Below, piece by piece: positions 36,012 through 43,882 of a stretch of DNA of 64,000 nt. The position numbers and the translations under genes are program-made. The number at the start of each line of letters is the position of its first letter. Within the stretch, counting starts at the first letter, position 1. Origin of the DNA: an uncultured Erysipelotrichaceae bacterium (GTDB lineage: Bacteria; Bacillota_I; Bacilli_A; Erysipelotrichales; Erysipelotrichaceae); contig CADABS010000006.1 in the NCBI GenBank assembly GCA_902786245.1, positions 1 through 64,000 of the forward strand, read 5' to 3'. The notes under the pieces were generated by a model. It saw nothing but the letters and a program-made list of their open reading frames with translations. It was not told where the DNA came from and made no database searches.

Positions 36012-37345
36012 CAAAGCAGACCTCTCTCTGTCAGTTTAGCACGGTAGATATCCGCTGTCGCAAAATCCTTTGCCTTCTTGGCTTCATTCCACTTCGCGAA
36101 CATGTCTTTGTCTTCTTCTGTCAGGACGATCTTCTCTGCAGTTATCCCCAGAATCCCCAGCATTTTTTCCACAGCGTTCCGATATGCGCCTGTAACCGTG
36201 AAATCGACTTCTCTCTGACGCAGCGACTGATTCAGTTTTTTGACGGTTTCGAAGATCACCGCATACGCATTCGGCGTATTCATATCATCATCCAGTGCGT
36301 CCAGGAATGCCCGGTATGCGGTCTCATCATATGCATCTGTGAAGGCAACATCTGCCAGTGCCGCCTTGATATCTGCCTGCTTTAGCGGAGATAGAACCTT
36401 ATCGAGTTCCTTGCGCGCTGTTTCAACCGTTTCTTCCGAGAAGTTCAGTTCCTTGCGGTAGTGCACCGAAGAAACAAGCCATCTGGTCAGATTCGTACCG
36501 AGTTTATCGACAACATCCTTTGCCCACATCGTATTGCCCAGCGACTTGGACATCTTCTCACCGTCGATATTGACCATCGCATTGTGAATCCAGTAATTCG
36601 CCAGCGAATTGCCATGCAGAGCCTCGTGCTGTGCCACTTCATTTTCATGATGCGGGAACTTCAGGTCCATGCCGCCGCCGTGAATATCGATCTTATCGCC
36701 GAGATTGTTATTGATCATAACAACGCATTCCGTATGCCAGCCCGGTCTTCCCAGACCCCACGGCGATTCCCATTTGATACCCATGTCCGTCTTCTTCCAT
36801 AATGCGAAGTCATACGGATTCTTCTTCTGGTCATTGGTTTCAATACGGGCACCCGCTTCCAGCTGTTCCAGTTTCTGATGCGAAATCTCTCCGTACTTCG
36901 GATCGCTGTCAACGCTGAAGTAAACATCGCCGTCAACTTCATAGGCATGGCCGCTTTTGACCAGATCATCAATGAAAGCAATGATCTCATCCATTGTCTC
37001 CGTTACTCTCGGAGTGATATCCGGCAGTTCCGTATTCAGCATCGTGCGCACCTGCTGGTAGGCATCAATATATCTTTCCGCAATGACATTTTCCGTTGTG
37101 CCTTCCTCGGCTGCCTTTTTGATGATCTTGTCATCGACATCCGTGAAGTTCGATACATAGGTAACGGAATATCCCTCTGCTTCAAACAGACGCTTGAGCA
37201 CATCGAATACGATCATCGGACGGGCATTGCCGATATGCGCATAGTTGTATACCGTAGGTCCGCATACATACATGTCCACATGACCTTCTCTGATCGGTTT
37301 GAAATCTTCTACCTGCAGTGTTTTTGAGTTATACAGTCTGATCAT
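36011..37345 (-). CDS. cysS: Cysteinyl-tRNA synthetase
   Basis: A 444-aa class I synthetase: CGPTVYNYAHIGNARP (zinc Cys and HIGN), FPHHENEVAQHEAL and KMSKSLGN. It charges tRNA-Cys. A cysteine T-box leader (37361-37553) precedes it. Heads the operon with mrnC, rlmB and the sigma factor. Confidence 0.98.
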   Translation of the reverse strand: MIRLYNSKTLQVEDFKPIREGHVDMYVCGPTVYNYAHIGNARPMIVFDVLKRLFEAEGYSVTYVSNFTDVDDKIIKKAAEEGTTENVIAERYIDAYQQVRTMLNTELPDITPRVTETMDEIIAFIDDLVKSGHAYEVDGDVYFSVDSDPKYGEISHQKLEQLEAGARIETNDQKKNPYDFALWKKTDMGIKWESPWGLGRPGWHTECVVMINNNLGDKIDIHGGGMDLKFPHHENEVAQHEALHGNSLANYWIHNAMVNIDGEKMSKSLGNTMWAKDVVDKLGTNLTRWLVSSVHYRKELNFSEETVETARKELDKVLSPLKQADIKAALADVAFTDAYDETAYRAFLDALDDDMNTPNAYAVIFETVKKLNQSLRQREVDFTVTGAYRNAVEKMLGILGITAEKIVLTEEDKDMFAKWNEAKKAKDFATADIYRAKLTERGLL

Positions 37346-37360
37346 AGTTCCTCCCTAAAT

Positions 37361-37553
37361 AAAAACGTCTCCAAAAAGACGCCTGTGCGCGGTTCCACTT
37401 TTCTTGCTTCTTGAGACATTAACGCTGTCACACGTATCCTCCTACATTTCGGAAGATCCCTCCGGGGTGCATTCGGTCTGTTTCCATGCAAGAATACTCG
37501 CACCAGATGTATTCCTCTCTTCTGCTTTCGGCAGCCTACTGGTCCCCTTCACC
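37361..37553 (-). ncRNA. Cysteine T-box riboswitch (tRNA-Cys sensing leader)
   Basis: The minus-strand leader of cysS contains the T-box sequence AAAAGTGGAACCGCG (37388-37402), whose TGGA pairs with the UCCA end of uncharged tRNA-Cys, and a specifier TGC codon at 37471-37469 within GAATGCACC. Upstream is a stem I with GGGACCAGTAGG. A terminator, CGTCT/AGACG followed by five T (37361-37382), ends the leader. Uncharged tRNA-Cys should favour the antiterminator and switch on cysS and downstream genes. Confidence 0.93.
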
Positions 37554-37635
37554 GGTTTATTAAATAATACACGAGAATCATACCATTTTTTTTAAAGTCA
37601 TTTATAATGAAATATATAAAAGAGAGGGAATAATT

Positions 37636-37950
37636 ATGTCAGACGAACTCAACAATCTGAAAGAACAAGCCGGAGAAGCTCTTGAAAAGGTCAAGGAAGC
37701 CGGCACAGCAGCTGCAGACAAATTCAAAGAAACCGGTGTCGGAAAAACACTGCTCGGTGAAGACGGCAAGATCGGCAAAGACGATGTCGACAGACTGACA
37801 GGCGAATTCAAGGAATCCAAGGTCGGCAAGGCAATCTTCGGCGAAGACGGAAAATTCGACAAGGATGACGTAAACAGAATCACAGAAGACATCAAGACAG
37901 GTGCACAGGAAACACTGTCCAAAGTCAAAGGTCTCTTCAATAAAGAATAA
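37636..37950 (+). CDS. Small acidic tandem-repeat protein, unknown function
   Basis: A 104-aa protein, no signal peptide or membrane segment. Residues about 35-90 hold two 28-aa repeats of the form VGKxxxGEDGKxxKDDVxRxT (GVGKTLLGEDGKIGKDD and KVGKAIFGEDGKFDKDD). The GEDGK...KDD loop looks like a degenerate EF-hand, but the usual loop Asp at position 1 is lacking. The flanks are amphipathic helices rich in Lys/Glu. Strong SD (GAGAGGG) and its own terminator. Divergent from the cysS T-box promoter region. The family is not one I recognise. Confidence 0.85.
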   Translation: MSDELNNLKEQAGEALEKVKEAGTAAADKFKETGVGKTLLGEDGKIGKDDVDRLTGEFKESKVGKAIFGEDGKFDKDDVNRITEDIKTGAQETLSKVKGLFNKE

Positions 37951-37960
37951 TTCAGAAATG

Positions 37961-37986
37961 ACCGGTTCACAGTGAGCCGGTTTTAT
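37961..37986 (+). terminator. Terminator of the small repeat protein gene
   Basis: ACCGGTTCAC/GTGAGCCGGT stem-like hairpin followed by TTTTATTTT on the plus strand. Confidence 0.8.
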
Positions 37987-37992
37987 TTTGGC

Positions 37993-38023
37993 AAAAAAAG
38001 AACCGCATTTCTGCGGCTCTCTT
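37993..38023 (-). terminator. Terminator of gap
   Basis: CCGCA/TGCGG stem in AGAGCCGCAGAAATGCGG, followed on the minus strand by seven T residues, just past the gap stop. Confidence 0.85.
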
Positions 38024-38042
38024 TCAATTATGAGTTTGTCTC

Positions 38043-39083
38043 TTACTTAACGTTGGAGAAGTACTTAATTGTACGGACCATCTGAGAAGTATAGGAGTTC
38101 TCGTTGTCATACCAGGAAACAACCTGTACCAGATATGTGCCATCGCCCATATCGGATACCATTGTCTGGTTAGCATCGAACAGTGAACCATACTTCATGC
38201 CGATGATGTCAGAGGAAACGAGCTTCTCAGTTGTGTAACCGAAGGACTCATTTGCCTGTGCCTTCATAGCAGCGTTGATTCCGTCAACAGTAACGTTCTC
38301 GCCCTTGACAACTGCATGCAGGATTGTTGTGGAACCTGTAGGAGTCGGAACTCTCTGTGCAGCGCCGATGAGCTTGCCGTTCAGTTCAGGGATAACCAGA
38401 CCGATAGCCTTAGCAGCACCTGTGCTGTTCGGAACGATGTTGGCAGCGCCAGCTCTTGCTCTCTGGACATCGCCTTTTCTCTGCGGTCCGTCGAGGATCA
38501 TCTGATCGCCTGTGTATGCATGAACAGTTGTCATGATACCGCTCTGGATCGGAGCATAGTCGTTCAGAGCCTTTGTCATCGGAGCCAGGCAGTTTGTTGT
38601 GCAGGAAGCTGCAGAAATAACTGTGTCATCCGCTGTCAGTGTTTCATGGTTTACATTGTAAACAATTGTCGGCAGATCATTTCCTGCAGGAGCAGAAATA
38701 ACGACCTTGCGGGCACCTGCATTGATGTGTGCAGAAGCCTTAGCCTTGCTTGTGTAGAAACCTGTGCATTCGAGAACAACGTCGATCTTGAGTTCGCCCC
38801 AAGGCAGGTTGTTCGCATCAGCTTCCTTGTAGATCTGCAGTGTCTTGCCATCTACTGTAATTGTGTTTGCATCATCGTCAGCTGTTACTGTGTGGAGGTT
38901 TTCGCCGATCTTTCCACAGTAGCCGCCCTGTGCTGTGTCATACTTCAGCAGGTGGGCCAGCATGGAAGGCTTTGTCAGGTCATTGATAGCAACGACTTCG
39001 TAGCCTTCAGCACCGAACATCTGTCTGAAAGCGAGACGGCCGATACGGCCAAAACCATTAATCGCAACTCTTACATCACTCAT
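38043..39083 (-). CDS. gap: Glyceraldehyde-3-phosphate dehydrogenase (NAD type, type I)
   Basis: A 346-aa glycolytic enzyme with [16 protein letters not shown] (NAD binding), the catalytic SCTTNCLAP Cys region and [15 protein letters not shown] near the end. Oxidises GAP to 1,3-bisphosphoglycerate in the cytoplasm. Monocistronic, with a strong consensus promoter (39119-39147) and GGAGG SD, in line with high expression. Confidence 0.98.
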   Translation of the reverse strand: MSDVRVAINGFGRIGRLAFRQMFGAEGYEVVAINDLTKPSMLAHLLKYDTAQGGYCGKIGENLHTVTADDDANTITVDGKTLQIYKEADANNLPWGELKIDVVLECTGFYTSKAKASAHINAGARKVVISAPAGNDLPTIVYNVNHETLTADDTVISAASCTTNCLAPMTKALNDYAPIQSGIMTTVHAYTGDQMILDGPQRKGDVQRARAGAANIVPNSTGAAKAIGLVIPELNGKLIGAAQRVPTPTGSTTILHAVVKGENVTVDGINAAMKAQANESFGYTTEKLVSSDIIGMKYGSLFDANQTMVSDMGDGTYLVQVVSWYDNENSYTSQMVRTIKYFSNVK

Positions 39084-39118
39084 ATTGTCTTTTAAGGACC
39101 TCCTTATGTTGCAATAAA

Positions 39119-39147
39119 ATTATATGATTTACATTGATATGAGTCAA
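39119..39147 (-). promoter_or_regulatory. Strong promoter of gap
   Basis: Minus strand TTGACT, 17-base spacer, TATAAT: a near-consensus sigma-A promoter, 36 bases before the ATG. Confidence 0.85.
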
Positions 39148-39186
39148 TTGTGAACAATTGGATTATCGATGAATTTGTCCATGCAT

Positions 39187-40539
39187 TCACTGCACCGCAG
39201 ACCGTGCTTTTTCAGCCCGTTTCAGCCATATACCGGACAGATAATACGCAAGGAACAGCGCTGATGTCACCGTCCAGGAAACAGGATAGCACAGGACCGT
39301 GTCATAAATCGTCTCCGCCGGAACCAGCAGGATCCAAAGCACCCGCAGCACACCGACACCCAGTGTCGTCATGATCATCGGCATCAGCGTATCGCCGCAT
39401 GCGCGCATACCCTGGGAATAGACTTCCACAAAACAGAACACCGCCCAGTACGGACACATGAAACGGAGAATGGAAACGCCTTCCCGGATGACAGTTTCTT
39501 CCGGCGTAAACAGACGGTACAGGAACGGACCCAGCACATAGCATCCCAGAGAGATCAATGCCGCACCGATTGCATACATAACTACTGCCGTACGCATGCC
39601 TTTCTTCACCCGGGGAATATTGCCGGCTCCGAAGTTCTGTCCGCAGAAAGTCAGCACCGCGGTTCCGAGGGCACCGGATGTATTCCAGAACACCGCATCG
39701 ATCTTGCCGAAAGCGGTATATGCCGCAACAATATCCGTGCCATGGCTGTTGATGCCTGCCTGAATCACAAGATTGGCAAAACCGTACAGCGAAGACTGAA
39801 TACCGGTAGGCATGCCGATCCGCAGGATCTCCTTCAGCACAGCAGGTTCATAATGCAGTTCGCGCAGTTCAAATCTGTACATATCATCCGTATGCTTCAG
39901 CACAAACAGCGTCAGCGCACAGCTGACCGACTGGGCAATCACGGTTGCCAGCGCAACCCCGAAAATATCCATATGCGCGGCACAGACAAATACGATGTCG
40001 AGAATGATATTCACAATACACGCCGCAATCAGAAAATACAGCGGCCGCTTCGAATCGCCGATCGCACGCAGTATGCCGGCGCCGGTGTTGTAGATCAGCG
40101 ACGGCACAAAGCCGATCATATAGATTCTGAAATAAAGAAGTGAATACGGATAGATGTCCGCAGGAATATTCATCAGATTCAGCAGATACGGAGCCATGAC
40201 TTCCGCCGCAGCCGTGAACACCAGTCCGAGTACGACTGCCAGCCACATCCCCGAGCACACACCGTGATGTACGCCTTCTGAATCCCGCCGTCCGAACCGC
40301 TGGGCAACGATCACGGTCGCACCGGAGGAAAGGCCGACCGAAAAGCCGACCAGCAGATTGATGACCGTACCGGTGGATCCGCCGACCGCGCCGAGCGCCT
40401 GCTTTCCGACATAATTGCCGACGACGATCGCATCGACCGTGTTATAGAGCTGCTGGAACAATGAGCCGAACATGATCGGCCAGAAAAAACGCATCAGCTG
40501 TTCGCTGATCCTGCCATGCAATAAGTCTGTGTTTTTCAT
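39187..40539 (-). CDS. MATE-family multidrug/organic cation efflux protein
   Basis: A 450-aa protein with 12 predicted membrane helices. The N-terminal half has QLYNTVDAIVVGNYVGKQAL and the middle region FCGQNFGAGN, both MATE signatures. It is Na+ or H+-coupled efflux. A TetR regulator is encoded directly upstream on the same strand, but a hairpin separates them (40578-40600), so the genes are probably separate transcripts. The extended -10 TGCTATACT ends 10 bases before the ATG and no SD is visible, hence a short-leader or leaderless mRNA is possible. Confidence 0.9.
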   Translation of the reverse strand: MKNTDLLHGRISEQLMRFFWPIMFGSLFQQLYNTVDAIVVGNYVGKQALGAVGGSTGTVINLLVGFSVGLSSGATVIVAQRFGRRDSEGVHHGVCSGMWLAVVLGLVFTAAAEVMAPYLLNLMNIPADIYPYSLLYFRIYMIGFVPSLIYNTGAGILRAIGDSKRPLYFLIAACIVNIILDIVFVCAAHMDIFGVALATVIAQSVSCALTLFVLKHTDDMYRFELRELHYEPAVLKEILRIGMPTGIQSSLYGFANLVIQAGINSHGTDIVAAYTAFGKIDAVFWNTSGALGTAVLTFCGQNFGAGNIPRVKKGMRTAVVMYAIGAALISLGCYVLGPFLYRLFTPEETVIREGVSILRFMCPYWAVFCFVEVYSQGMRACGDTLMPMIMTTLGVGVLRVLWILLVPAETIYDTVLCYPVSWTVTSALFLAYYLSGIWLKRAEKARSAVQ

Positions 40540-40577
40540 ACGAGAAGACAGTATAGCACTACCTGACCAAAAGAAAA

Positions 40578-40600
40578 GAATGATACTTCCCGTATCATTC
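40578..40600 (-). terminator. Terminator after the TetR gene
   Basis: A perfect 9-bp stem GAATGATAC/GTATCATTC with a 5-base loop, followed on the minus strand by TTTTCTTTTGG. It overlaps the tetR stop codon region and lies between tetR and the MATE gene. Confidence 0.7.
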
Positions 40601-41161
40601 CGCCTCGGCAGCTGACAGTCTGATGACAGCCCTCCGGATATTCCCCTTGATCATTTTTTCCAGTTTGCCGGCGACGACTTCCGGTGCGTGCCTCATACCG
40701 CTCCTGGCCCAGTCTACGACAACACCGACAAATGCGAATTTATAGAAATTCGCAACAAACTCTCTGTTTTCATCCGTTACCGTATACCCGTATGAGCATT
40801 CATCTACGACATTCAGAAGCAGTCTCCTTGTAACGGTATAGAGAAATCTCTGCATATATTCCATCGAAATACTGTTCGTTGTCGCTTTGACAAACTCCCT
40901 GTTTTCTTTGAGATACTCGAGAAGGCAGCGGACCGCTTCGGGCCATCGTTCTGCGCAGACGTTATCGCCCATAGCTCTTCCGGCTTCAGTTGTATATACC
41001 CATTCAATCAACTCATAAATATCATGAAAATGATAATAGAAAGTCTGTCGGTTAACTCCGCAGATGCCTGCCAGGTCAGATATGGTAATATTTTCCAGAG
41101 GCTTGCAGCTGATCATCCGTTTCAGCGCATTGGCAAACGCTACTTTAGTCTCATTTGTCAT
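40595..41161 (-). CDS. TetR/AcrR-family regulator
   Basis: A 188-aa regulator. The N-terminal HTH reads ENITISDLAGICGVNRQTFYYHFHDIYELIEW, the TetR signature (the Dha-type TetR/DhaS subfamily has the same FYYHF). The C-terminal domain is a divergent ligand-binding helical bundle. Its promoter overlaps a perfect 18-bp palindrome (41212-41229), probably its own operator. Likely controls the adjacent MATE gene. Confidence 0.9.
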   Translation of the reverse strand: MTNETKVAFANALKRMISCKPLENITISDLAGICGVNRQTFYYHFHDIYELIEWVYTTEAGRAMGDNVCAERWPEAVRCLLEYLKENREFVKATTNSISMEYMQRFLYTVTRRLLLNVVDECSYGYTVTDENREFVANFYKFAFVGVVVDWARSGMRHAPEVVAGKLEKMIKGNIRRAVIRLSAAEAE

Positions 41162-41184
41162 AACGGCCCTTCTTCCTACTCTAT

Positions 41185-41229
41185 ATTATAGTACAAAAAA
41201 GCACGTAAGATACATTTTAATTAAAATGT
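41185..41229 (-). promoter_or_regulatory. Promoter and palindromic operator candidate of the TetR gene
   Basis: TATAAT -10 at 41185-41190 on the minus strand; the perfect 18-bp palindrome ACATTTTAATTAAAATGT lies at 41212-41229, just upstream of the -35 position. Confidence 0.55.
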
Positions 41230-41319
41230 CATCTATTTGCGCAGGGTTCCTTTCTTCGCATTCATCTTTTCATCCCGGCTGTTTTCATTTAGTATAATAA
41301 AGAGCATAGGAGGTTCCCA

Positions 41320-42225
41320 ATGCCTAGAAAAAAAGTATGCGATTTCTGCCTCAGCGAAAGCAAAGGCCTGTTCGGCAAACTCGATCAGCTGCCGGACGGC
41401 CATTATATATGCAAAGACTGCAAAACAACCATTCAGAACTATGGTCTGCCCCTGCGCTATGACCTGTTCCAGTGCCTGGTCACAGCCCAGTCCAATATGA
41501 AAGACATGATCATGGACGCATGGCTTGAAAACAATAAAGCGGATGATGCGCTTGCCCGCTTCTATCCGGCACCGAAAATCGCCATGCACAAAGGCGAGCA
41601 CTGCATTACTGCCGCACCGGCTGTCATCACCGTCAAAAAGGATATGATTCCCGAAGAAGACGCAGTACAGACCATTGAGCAGATCCAGAAGGGATTCATT
41701 CATAACATCCCGGATTCCAGAGAACGCACCGGCAATGAAAAAGTGCAGGGCATGCTGTATGAAACAGAAGCCGCTTTATATTTCATTTCTGATAAATTCA
41801 TCAACTGCCACCGTCTCGGCTATATGCTGAGAAACCGGGAATACAATGACCGCATCGAAGTCGTTACACCGACCAAGAGCTTTACCTACAAGGTCGATCA
41901 TGCGGATCTGTTCTATCTGCGGGAAAGATTCTTCCAGAAGGTCAATGCGAAGAAACACCATAAGCATCAGCACCTGATCTATATCAACAGCGACAGCGAA
42001 GTCACGATCACACCGGGTGTCTATGATATTCCCAAAGCACTGCGCCCGGGTATCTATAAAGTCAAGGCAATCAAGGATGCCGGCCTGCATATCCGCGACA
42101 CATTCGGCAGAGTCCGCGATTACTACGAAAACGAAGAACATATCGATCTCTCTGACGGCGGCGTGCTGGAATGCACCGGCGAATACAAGCTGCAGTGGAT
42201 CGGTGAAAAGAAGGAGCAGAAATAG
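41320..42225 (+). CDS. DUF4428-type zinc-ribbon protein, unknown function
   Basis: A 301-aa cytoplasmic-looking protein. The N-terminus has a zinc ribbon, CDFCLSE...CKDCK (about residues 6-35), as in DUF4428 proteins. Further on there is LYETEAALYFISDKFINC, a His/Lys-rich HHKHQH cluster, and ITPGVYDIPKALRPGIYKVK. SD AGGAGG fits ATG 41320. Divergent from the tetR promoter region. Followed by an AGGAAC/GTTCCT terminator at 42224-42247. I do not know its role. Confidence 0.85.
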   Translation: MPRKKVCDFCLSESKGLFGKLDQLPDGHYICKDCKTTIQNYGLPLRYDLFQCLVTAQSNMKDMIMDAWLENNKADDALARFYPAPKIAMHKGEHCITAAPAVITVKKDMIPEEDAVQTIEQIQKGFIHNIPDSRERTGNEKVQGMLYETEAALYFISDKFINCHRLGYMLRNREYNDRIEVVTPTKSFTYKVDHADLFYLRERFFQKVNAKKHHKHQHLIYINSDSEVTITPGVYDIPKALRPGIYKVKAIKDAGLHIRDTFGRVRDYYENEEHIDLSDGGVLECTGEYKLQWIGEKKEQK

Positions 42226-42247
42226 GAACATAGTTCCTGTTTTTGTT
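42224..42247 (+). terminator. Terminator between the DUF4428 gene and the next gene
   Basis: Perfect 6-bp stem AGGAAC-ATA-GTTCCT followed by GTTTTTGTTT. Confidence 0.75.
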
Positions 42248-42255
42248 TAAGGCGC

Positions 42256-42624
42256 ATGGTTACCAAAGAAGAACTGTTTGAAATTCTCTGTGCAAAAGAA
42301 TATACCCGGTACTATTCCCGGCAGCTGGCCCTGCAGAACCTGGAAGTCATTGCCCGGGAAATCCAGAATGAAAAACCCCTGGCAGTATGCCTGGGATTCG
42401 AAGATACGCCAAGAGGCAGCGGCCACAGCCTTGCCATGGTATTATGCAAAACAGATCTGTATTTCGGCACAGGCTATAACACACCGCATACCGTACGGGT
42501 ACCGCTGGCCCGGATCCGGAAATGTTACTGGGACAGCCCGTGCATGGTTCTGGAATTCAGTACCGGCACCGTCCACATCCGTACCGATGAGAACTTCGTC
42601 AGAGCCGTGCAGAGCCGGCTGTGA
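42256..42624 (+). CDS. Small protein, possibly PH-like, unknown function
   Basis: A 122-aa protein without signal peptide. The C-terminal half (LYFGTGYNTPHTVRVPLARI and VLEFSTGTVHIR) has alternating strands like bacterial PH-like (bPH/YokE) domains, but I cannot confirm it. The SD (AAGG, 3 bases from the ATG) is weak. It lies after a terminator and runs tail to tail into the gene on the opposite strand at 42625 with no gap. No clear promoter was seen. Confidence 0.7.
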   Translation: MVTKEELFEILCAKEYTRYYSRQLALQNLEVIAREIQNEKPLAVCLGFEDTPRGSGHSLAMVLCKTDLYFGTGYNTPHTVRVPLARIRKCYWDSPCMVLEFSTGTVHIRTDENFVRAVQSRL

Positions 42625-42963
42625 TCATTTCTGATCGGCGCCGAATATACTGCCGATGACACTGACCAGCAGCGCCGCGATCATCGCTGTGGGCAGGCCG
42701 CTGACATAGGAGCCTTCCGCCAGATGAAACGCCATCATCAGAACAATGCCGTTCAGGACAAAGGAAAACAGTCCGAATGTCATCAGAGTAACAGGAAACG
42801 ACAGTACTTTCAGCACCGGTTTCACAATGGCATTCATCAATGCCAGGATCAGAGCGGTCACTGCCAGCGCTGTTTTGTCAGAGAAGGCAATGCCTTCCAG
42901 TACTGCGTCCGCAAACCACAGCGCCAGAAAGTCTGCGAACCATACAACAATCATCTTCTTCAT
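42625..42963 (-). CDS. YvlD-type 4-TM membrane protein (phage holin superfamily IV-like)
   Basis: A 112-aa protein with four hydrophobic helices: IVVWFADFLALWFAD, ALAVTALILALMNAIVKPV, VTLMTFGLFSFVLNGIVLMM and a last one near TAMIAALLVSVIGS. The NAIVKPVLKVLSFPVTL motif is typical of this family (YvlD/phage_holin_4_2). ATG 42963 is preferred over an ATG six codons upstream as the natural start of the first helix. Function in cells is poorly known. Confidence 0.85.
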   Translation of the reverse strand: MKKMIVVWFADFLALWFADAVLEGIAFSDKTALAVTALILALMNAIVKPVLKVLSFPVTLMTFGLFSFVLNGIVLMMAFHLAEGSYVSGLPTAMIAALLVSVIGSIFGADQK

Positions 42964-42986
42964 GAACGCATTGTAGCACACATACA

Positions 42987-43018
42987 GAAAAAGGGGGGCA
43001 TCGTGCGATGTCCCTTTC
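42987..43018 (-). terminator. Terminator after the ChbG-like deacetylase gene
   Basis: A GGGACATCG/CGATGCCCC stem followed on the minus strand by five T. Confidence 0.75.
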
Positions 43019-43026
43019 CTATCGGA

Positions 43027-43824
43027 TCAGTGCTTTTTCCACTCTTCCGGCAGATCATTGAAGCTGATCAGTTCAATATTGTTATCCCTGATCCAGTTTT
43101 TGATTTTCTCAGAAGTCATGCATTCAAGATCCTTGGCCCGGCAGGTCGTGAAGCTTGTCAGTGCAAACAGTTCCGCATCGCAGTATCCGCAATGAGAAAT
43201 AACATAGCCGTATTCGCAGTTCAGAATGCCGCCCTGATCTGATGTGATAAATCCGGTCGGATCTTCACCCAGCTGCGCTTCCGGACCGCCCATGACATAC
43301 CAGCCCATGCCGCCCTGTCTGACTTCCGGTCTGTCCATCAGTTCGACCGAGCACAGAATATCATATTCCTTTGCCAGGGAGCGGGTGACTTCATCCGTTG
43401 TCTTTGTGCCGTAGGCATGGTTATGGATATAATCCGGCTTGTGTCCGATCAGTTCGATATATCTTTCGATCTGTGCCTTGAACTCGGCATAGAGCTCATC
43501 TTTGTGATCAGCCAGATGATCATGATTGTTTTCATCCGTATCCAGGGCTCTGTTCTCTCTGGAACCGAGGAATGTACCGTCTTCATGCGTCAGCGTCGGA
43601 AGTCTGTCATGACCGAGGATCGAAGGACCGGTCGATGCGTTCAGGTCGATGCCGAAGGCAATCTGATCCAGATACGGACGGATCCACTCCACGCATTCTT
43701 CGATCCAGGGCATATTCGCAAACATGCCGGTATTGCGTACAACGCCGTTTTTAATGCCGTGGATACAGCCGAGGGAAACTGCTCTTGTAATGCCGTAATC
43801 GTCGCTCTGTACTAATAATTTCAT
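43027..43824 (-). CDS. ChbG/YdjC-family deacetylase-like protein
   Basis: A 265-aa protein of the YdjC/ChbG (GH-like carbohydrate deacetylase) family. The N-terminal metal site is in QSDDYGITRAV (Asp pair), further His are in HKPDYIHNHAYGT, and SHCGYCD holds the C-terminal site. It may deacetylate a beta-linked sugar such as chitobiose before cleavage. It lies after the cellobiose-type EIIC gene, 58 bases downstream, with a hairpin (43846-43870) between. ATG 43824 is preferred to an upstream GTG; the SD is weak (AAAGTGAG). Confidence 0.8.
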   Translation of the reverse strand: MKLLVQSDDYGITRAVSLGCIHGIKNGVVRNTGMFANMPWIEECVEWIRPYLDQIAFGIDLNASTGPSILGHDRLPTLTHEDGTFLGSRENRALDTDENNHDHLADHKDELYAEFKAQIERYIELIGHKPDYIHNHAYGTKTTDEVTRSLAKEYDILCSVELMDRPEVRQGGMGWYVMGGPEAQLGEDPTGFITSDQGGILNCEYGYVISHCGYCDAELFALTSFTTCRAKDLECMTSEKIKNWIRDNNIELISFNDLPEEWKKH

Positions 43825-43845
43825 TCTGTTTCTCACTTTCTATTG

Positions 43846-43870
43846 GAAAAGGAGAGGATGCCCCTCCTTC
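43846..43870 (-). terminator. Hairpin between the EIIC and ChbG-like genes
   Basis: AAGGAG/CTCCTT stem followed on the minus strand by TTTTCC. It could be a partial terminator that lowers the downstream gene, or a leader element of it. Confidence 0.5.
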
Positions 43871-43882
43871 AGTTATTATATA

